DNA of 64,000 nucleotides from Phalacrocorax aristotelis (Eukaryota; Chordata; Aves; Suliformes; Phalacrocoracidae): NCBI RefSeq assembly GCF_949628215.1, contig NC_134278.1, positions 107,303,277 through 107,367,276 of the forward strand, written 5' to 3'. Position numbers and translations under genes: made by a program. How positions within the stretch are numbered: the first letter of the stretch is position 1; each line of letters starts with the position of its first letter. This document shows positions 63,101 to 64,000 of this stretch, piece by piece. Below the pieces are notes generated by a model that saw only the letters and a list, made by a program, of their open reading frames with translations, had not been told where the DNA came from and made no database searches.

Positions 63101-63148
63101 GTGAAGTGCAGGAGGGAGATGTTTGACAAGGACATAGTAATGCTTCAG
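23406..63148 (+). CDS. UBR2: E3 ubiquitin-protein ligase UBR2 (spliced, 3' part beyond window)
   Basis: UBR2 is an N-recognin: a RING-type E3 ligase that binds basic and bulky hydrophobic N-terminal residues and directs ubiquitylation for proteasomal degradation (Arg/N-degron pathway); it also acts in male meiosis. Nineteen exons are visible, two of them mutually exclusive alternatives, joining in consistent phase to give about 698 residues of a protein of about 1,755. Seen in the translation: UBR box at residues 97-168 with zinc ligands C99, C112, C115, C124, C127, H133, H136, C149, C151, C163, H166 and acidic degron-contact residues D118, D150, D153; a ClpS-like N-domain at about 220-300; then helical scaffold. 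The UBR2-specific N-terminus ([13 protein letters not shown]) separates it from UBR1. RING and C-terminal cap exons lie outside the window. No frameshift or stop is present. Confidence 0.97.
23484..27724 (+). other. UBR2 intron 1
   Basis: The first part is the rest of the CpG island (to about 23930), then AT-rich sequence. Short open frames near 24.9, 25.4, 25.7 and 27.3 kb have no recognisable similarity. No mobile element or RNA gene is seen. Confidence 0.8.
27725..27984 (+). CDS. UBR2: UBR2 exon 2 (residues 27-113)
   Basis: 260 bases between acceptor AAAAG and donor GTAGTT, ending phase 2. The exon encodes the conserved region before the UBR box ([16 protein letters not shown] start) and the beginning of the box, with zinc ligands C99 and C112. 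Confidence 0.97.
29210..29345 (-). repeat. degraded CR1 3'-end fragment (minus orientation)
   Basis: The stretch around CAGGTTAGAAAGGATGTCTT and the following GGCCATCTTGTTCAATC resembles the reverse complement of the usual CR1 3' terminus (gg-ttggaagggacc... catctagtccaacc), and the bases just before it recall the degenerate octamer repeat. Divergence is high, so this would be an old copy. Borders are approximate. Confidence 0.5.
30001..30118 (+). repeat. TTTAG/TTTAT-rich minisatellite
   Basis: Repeated blocks built from TTTAG, TTAT and TTTAGTTA with larger near-duplications such as 'gttatttagtttagtattta' occur twice about 60 bases apart. The repeat is in UBR2 intron 2 and no function is suggested. 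Confidence 0.75.
30773..30851 (+). CDS. UBR2: UBR2 exon 3 (residues 113-139)
   Basis: 79 bases between acceptor TTTTCAG and donor GTTAGT. It encodes the core of the UBR box (C115, D118, C124, C127, H133, H136) and ends in frame. Acceptor phase completes the AG|A arginine codon from exon 2. Confidence 0.97.
32416..32529 (+). CDS. UBR2: UBR2 exon 4 (residues 140-177)
   Basis: 114 bases, phase 0 at both ends (acceptor TTCTAG, donor GTAATA). It carries the glycine run and the FCDCGD motif (C149, D150, C151, D153) with C163 and H166, which complete the UBR-box zinc sites. Confidence 0.97.
35316..35443 (+). CDS. UBR2: UBR2 exon 5 (residues 178-220)
   Basis: 128 bases after acceptor TTTCCAG, ending with two bases of a codon before donor GTAAGT. 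It encodes the conserved helix region including [12 protein letters not shown] and [11 protein letters not shown] that links the UBR box to the N-domain. Confidence 0.96.
36453..36591 (+). CDS. UBR2: UBR2 exon 6 (residues 220-266)
   Basis: 139 bases. The acceptor is weak (CTTTGAAG, AAG type), but the phase fits exactly: AT|T then GAG AAG AGT GAC. The exon encodes the ClpS-like N-domain core with [12 protein letters not shown], which in the family helps bind type-2 (bulky hydrophobic) N-degrons. Donor GTAAGT. Confidence 0.96.
38255..38317 (+). CDS. UBR2: UBR2 exon 7 (residues 267-287)
   Basis: 63 bases, 21 codons, phase 0, acceptor TTTAAAG and donor GTAAGT. It encodes [13 protein letters not shown] and the following conserved residues, the end of the N-domain. 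Confidence 0.96.
39550..39670 (+). CDS. UBR2: UBR2 exon 8 (residues 288-328)
   Basis: 121 bases, ending phase 1 at donor GTGGGC. It encodes the conserved [20 protein letters not shown] stretch and the following helices. The acceptor is TTTTTAAG, again of AAG type. Confidence 0.96.
42275..42382 (+). CDS. UBR2: UBR2 exon 9 (residues 328-364)
   Basis: 108 bases between acceptor CATTAAG and donor GTGAGT, phase 1 at both ends. It encodes [20 protein letters not shown] and the next residues, strongly conserved in UBR2. Confidence 0.96.
44046..44134 (+). CDS. UBR2: UBR2 exon 10 (residues 364-393)
   Basis: 89 bases, acceptor TTGACAG and donor GTAAGT, returning the frame to phase 0. It encodes the [19 protein letters not shown] helix just before the alternative exon pair. 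Confidence 0.96.
44805..44903 (+). CDS. UBR2: UBR2 alternative exon 11a (residues 394-426)
   Basis: 99 bases, 33 codons, phase 0 at both ends, acceptor TTGTTTAG and donor GTGAGT. It encodes the [18 protein letters not shown] version of the segment. It is one of two homologous exons; including this one or 11b gives proteins of equal length. Both versions are known among mammalian UBR2 isoforms. Confidence 0.95.
44977..45075 (+). CDS. UBR2: UBR2 alternative exon 11b (residues 394-426)
   Basis: 99 bases, phase 0 at both ends, acceptor TTAATAG and donor GTAAGT. It encodes [18 protein letters not shown] and is identical to exon 11a at 20 of 33 residues. The two exons are separated by only 73 bases, so splicing 11a to 11b is unlikely. 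Confidence 0.95.
45076..47381 (+). other. UBR2 intron between exons 11b and 12
   Basis: About 2.3 kb of AT-rich noncoding sequence. Short open frames at 45.2, 45.6 and 45.9 kb lack conserved content. A GC-richer stretch at about 46.56-46.95 kb may be an old repeat, but I cannot assign it. Confidence 0.7.
47382..47545 (+). CDS. UBR2: UBR2 exon 12 (residues 427-481)
   Basis: 164 bases after acceptor GGCATAG, ending phase 2 at donor GTAAGT. It encodes [20 protein letters not shown] and the [20 protein letters not shown] region, highly conserved scaffold. Confidence 0.97.
47634..47733 (+). CDS. UBR2: UBR2 exon 13 (residues 481-514)
   Basis: 100 bases, acceptor ACCCAG and donor GTATGT, completing AA|G lysine and ending in frame. 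It encodes [20 protein letters not shown] and the following LLKCMQ. The next intron (47734-58107) is the one carrying the provirus. Confidence 0.97.
47734..48121 (+). other. host intron 13 sequence left of the provirus
   Basis: About 390 bases of AT-rich UBR2 intron between the exon 13 donor and the left end of the provirus-like unit. Nothing else is seen. It ends in GACC, which is repeated at the right end of the insertion. Confidence 0.8.
48122..48137. repeat. inverted 16-base copy of the LTR outer end
   Basis: TGTCGTGGTTTTAGCT on the plus strand matches the first 16 bases of the 5' LTR as read on the minus strand (TGTCATGGTTTTAGCT) with one difference, but in the opposite orientation. It abuts the U6 copy and forms the left terminus of the insertion. 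Confidence 0.8.
48138..48241 (+). pseudogene. U6 snRNA pseudogene (retrocopy)
   Basis: A nearly full-length U6 copy from GTGCTTGCTTCG to GCGTTCCATGTAT, with the intact central ACAGAGA-containing region (ACGATACAGAGAAGATTAGC). About six substitutions from the usual vertebrate sequence are seen, including changes near positions 13, 56 and in the 3' AAATTCG region, and the terminal T run is missing. No proximal sequence element or TATA box of a U6 promoter precedes it; LTR-end sequence lies directly upstream. It is therefore a pseudogene rather than an active RNU6 locus. Confidence 0.92.
48242..48257 (-). other. candidate polypurine tract of the provirus
   Basis: On the minus strand the sequence reads GGAATAAGGGGTGGAT, a purine-rich run of the kind that primes retroviral plus-strand DNA synthesis immediately before the 3' LTR. 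Here it is followed by the U6 copy (antisense) instead of an LTR. Confidence 0.5.
48243..48710 (-). other. provirus 3' noncoding region
   Basis: Between the integrase remnant and the polypurine-like tract lie about 470 bases without an open frame of note on the viral strand. There is no envelope-like sequence, consistent with env-less ERVL-type elements. Confidence 0.55.
48710..49700 (-). pseudogene. pol: provirus integrase remnant
   Basis: Minus-strand fragments keep the N-terminal HHCC zinc-binding region (His-His pair at about 49550-49520, CEKCEAIKQ near 49430) and the end of the catalytic core ([15 protein letters not shown] near 49080), in different frames with stops between. Integrase inserts viral cDNA into host DNA. 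The copy is broken and cannot give a full protein. Confidence 0.85.
49800..50400 (-). pseudogene. pol: provirus RNase H remnant
   Basis: The minus-strand frame at 49800-50150 contains the RNase H hallmark FTDGS and downstream LYTD, typical metal-binding acidic positions. The connecting region up to about 50400 is interrupted by stops and frame changes. RNase H degrades the RNA of the RNA-DNA hybrid during reverse transcription. Confidence 0.85.
50420..51615 (-). pseudogene. pol: provirus reverse transcriptase remnant
   Basis: The minus strand carries the RT start ([18 protein letters not shown]), the catalytic YMDD at 50925-50936, and the thumb/connection region ([21 protein letters not shown]) in a shifted frame. 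A stop near 51273 and several frame changes disable it. The region upstream of the RT core ends at the CR1 insertion, so protease and RT are physically separated by about 3 kb. Confidence 0.9.
51630..54618 (+). mobile_element. CR1 LINE, 5'-truncated, nested in the provirus
   Basis: Plus-strand CR1 of about 3 kb with endonuclease and reverse transcriptase sequences, and the diagnostic avian 3' end: GTTGGACTCGATGATCTTAA, then CCAACCTT and the octamer repeat ATTCTATGATTCTA at 54605-54618. CR1 lacks a poly-A tail, as here. The 5' border (about 51626-51636) is set by loss of retroviral sequence and is approximate. It inserted after the provirus, in the opposite orientation and the same orientation as UBR2. 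CR1 is the dominant LINE of birds and reptiles. Confidence 0.95.
51791..54535 (+). pseudogene. CR1 ORF2 (endonuclease and reverse transcriptase), frameshifted
   Basis: ORF2 encodes an APE-type endonuclease and a reverse transcriptase that perform target-primed insertion. Visible motifs: endonuclease start near 51791 ([14 protein letters not shown]), TETWW, GDFN at 52178-52189 and SDH at 52382-52390; RT with NYRPVSLTS near 53263, [13 protein letters not shown] with catalytic Asp at 53478-53480, GAPQGSVLG near 53650 and FADD at 53737-53748; then the C-terminal region to the stop at 54533-54535. The parts lie in three frames: shifts occur near 51840, 52000-52070, 52810, 53680 and 53960. The copy is dead. 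Confidence 0.93.
54620..54830 (-). pseudogene. pro: provirus protease remnant
   Basis: On the minus strand LVDTGA, the aspartic protease active-site motif, is encoded at 54787-54804, followed by CTLMPS and further pol sequence up to the CR1 junction at about 54619. Its frame differs from the upstream gag fragments. It is a fragment only. Confidence 0.75.
54824..56299 (-). pseudogene. gag: provirus gag remnant
   Basis: Three minus-strand pieces (56299-56051, 55987-55697, 55300-54824) share one reading frame and are separated by stops, as expected of a decayed gag. They include an acidic run ([13 protein letters not shown]), charged linker sequences and [19 protein letters not shown] near the 3' end. 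Gag forms the capsid. No CCHC zinc knuckle is visible. Gag identity is from position between leader and protease and from avian ERVL-like character. Confidence 0.7.
56364..56774 (-). pseudogene. uninterrupted hydrophobic frame between LTR leader and gag
   Basis: A 136-codon frame with hydrophobic stretches ([20 protein letters not shown] near the start; [18 protein letters not shown] near the end) and three N-glycosylation-type sites (NYT, NGT, NAS). It is in a different frame from gag. It could be the 5' part of gag altered by mutation, a membrane-type leader frame, or chance. I do not recognise it. Confidence 0.35.
56872..57450 (-). mobile_element. 5' LTR of the provirus
   Basis: 579 bases, read on the minus strand from TGTCATGGTTTTAGCTGGGA to CCACAACA, so with TG...CA ends. 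The start is that of a widespread avian LTR family. ATTAAA, a probable poly-A signal, lies at 57003-57008. The usual TATA position is degenerate. It holds an expanded AT-rich tract at 57001-57066. As the only LTR of the element it cannot be aligned with a 3' partner for dating. Confidence 0.9.
57001..57066. repeat. AT-rich (ATA/ATT)n tract within the LTR
   Basis: Imperfect AAT/ATA/AAC triplets over about 65 bases, next to the LTR poly-A signal. It probably arose by slippage after insertion. Confidence 0.8.
57451..58107 (+). other. host intron 13 sequence right of the provirus
   Basis: UBR2 intron sequence resumes with GACC directly after the LTR end and runs to the exon 14 acceptor. No gene or repeat is seen. 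Confidence 0.8.
58108..58236 (+). CDS. UBR2: UBR2 exon 14 (residues 515-557)
   Basis: 129 bases, phase 0, acceptor GTTCTAG and donor GTAAGT. It encodes [20 protein letters not shown] and the [15 protein letters not shown] helix. Confidence 0.97.
58991..59174 (+). CDS. UBR2: UBR2 exon 15 (residues 558-619)
   Basis: 184 bases, acceptor TCTTTCAG, donor GTATGA, ending phase 1. It encodes [20 protein letters not shown] and the [20 protein letters not shown] stretch, strongly conserved. Confidence 0.97.
60228..60289 (+). CDS. UBR2: UBR2 exon 16 (residues 619-639)
   Basis: 62 bases between acceptor ACGTAG and donor GTATGT. It encodes [20 protein letters not shown] and closes in frame. Confidence 0.96.
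61093..61203 (+). CDS. UBR2: UBR2 exon 17 (residues 640-676)
   Basis: 111 bases, 37 codons, acceptor AATGCAG, donor GTAAGT. It encodes [20 protein letters not shown] and [17 protein letters not shown]. Confidence 0.97.
63083..63148 (+). CDS. UBR2: UBR2 exon 18 (residues 677-698), last exon in window
   Basis: 66 bases, phase 0, acceptor GTTTCAG and donor GTAACC. It encodes [20 protein letters not shown] and LQ. The next conserved UBR2 segment is not found up to position 64000, so the gene continues outside. Confidence 0.96.
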
Positions 63149-64000
63149 GTAACCACATGTACCAGTTTGGATTTTTGTCATACATTTTCAGGATATGCAT
63201 GCATTTGTTTTTAGCTCCATGAGAACCTTTTAATGGCAAGGAAAAAGGTCAATTTGTATGGATGGACTTCTATTTTTTTTATTGTACCTATTCCTTTATG
63301 GGATAATTTGTAAAGGAAATACTGTTGTTGTACTCTTGTTTTGTGTAGTTTGTGATATTCACCCCCACACCCCACACCCCACCCCCCCACCCCCACCCCC
63401 CCCCCGAAGAGATTTTACAAATCTGACAGTTAACTTAGCTCCAATACAGAAAGGTCTGATGCATTAGTTTTGAGAGTGACAAAAGCTGAAATTTGCAGCT
63501 TGGGGCACGTAGTTCACCTAGACAGCAAAGCCTTTTCTCAGGAAATTCCTCAAATCTTATATAGAGTTAGCAATACCCAATATGATGCATGTGTCCTGAG
63601 TTCTGCTTTCAGACATGTTTCCTTGAGGCTTGATCTGCCCCTGATTTTTAATGATCATCTAGAGCTGTGCATTTGAGTAGATATCAGTTTTGTTGGAAAT
63701 TACTATGTCTTAGAGATGGTCTATTGGCAATAATACCCAATTGTAAATATTTTTGTTAGTACTACTTAGATACACTGTTTAATAAACAGAAAAACTTTGG
63801 CTAGTAGTTGTCAGAAATTGAAGTGAATGTTTGTGACTACACTGAAATGTTAATATTGTTCTCTCCAGGAAGGTTTGGGAAGTCTTGTTGAAGTCTTCAG
63901 CCTTTGTTTTGAGGATTGGAAATTTTTTTTAAAATCTTTGTGCTATATACTAAGTGATATTATGCCTTTTAAAAGTTGAGCCAGCAGGAACAGGAGTCTA
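63149..64000 (+). other. start of the next UBR2 intron
   Basis: Noncoding sequence with the C-rich tract at 63360-63405. No further exon is seen before the window ends. Confidence 0.75.
63360..63405. repeat. C-rich (CCCCAC)n tract, possible minus-strand G-quadruplex
   Basis: Repeated CCCCAC/CACCCC units with at least five runs of four or more C end in a 10-C run. The G-rich strand is the minus strand, which is the template strand of UBR2. Confidence 0.8.

Noticed and set aside
1..64000. CRISPR array, tRNA or rRNA genes, bacterial operons
   Set aside because: No regularly spaced repeats, no cloverleaf or rRNA sequence, and the gene structure is eukaryotic.

Overview
The window reads as a bird nuclear genome. 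It contains a spliced vertebrate gene with GT-AG introns, a CR1 LINE with the avian-type 3' end (octamer repeat ATTCTATG), and an endogenous retrovirus of the ERVL-like type common in birds. There is no operon-like layout and there are no prokaryotic signals.

Layout. Positions 1-5.4 kb are AT-rich noncoding DNA with no recognisable coding exon. Positions 5.45-7.48 kb form a large CpG island with a perfect minus-strand splice donor near 6570; this is probably the promoter and first noncoding exon of a divergent minus-strand gene. By human gene order TRERF1 is the candidate, but nothing in the sequence proves it. Positions 7.5-23.0 kb are AT-rich noncoding DNA. A second CpG island at 23.0-23.93 kb holds the promoter and first exon of UBR2, which fills the rest of the window on the plus strand.

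UBR2 encodes an N-recognin E3 ubiquitin ligase of the Arg/N-degron pathway. Nineteen coding exons are visible at 23406-63148. Two of them (44805-44903 and 44977-45075) are alternative copies of one 33-codon exon. All junction phases agree and the exons encode about 698 residues, including the complete UBR-box zinc finger and a ClpS-like N-domain. The gene continues beyond position 64000. Its promoter has a ZNF143/THAP11-type site, an ETS site, and a perfect TISU/YY1 element over the start codon.

The 10.4-kb intron at 47734-58107 is mostly an antisense ERVL-like provirus (48122-57450). A plus-strand, 5'-truncated CR1 (about 51630-54618) lies nested inside it between protease and reverse transcriptase. 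Only the 5' LTR (56872-57450) is present. Where the 3' LTR should begin, directly after a polypurine-tract-like stretch, there is a nearly full-length U6 snRNA copy. It is followed by 16-17 bases matching the LTR outer end in inverted orientation. The same 4-base sequence (GACC) flanks both outer ends. This looks like a U6-retrovirus chimera formed during reverse transcription and integrated as one unit. It is the most unusual structure in the window.
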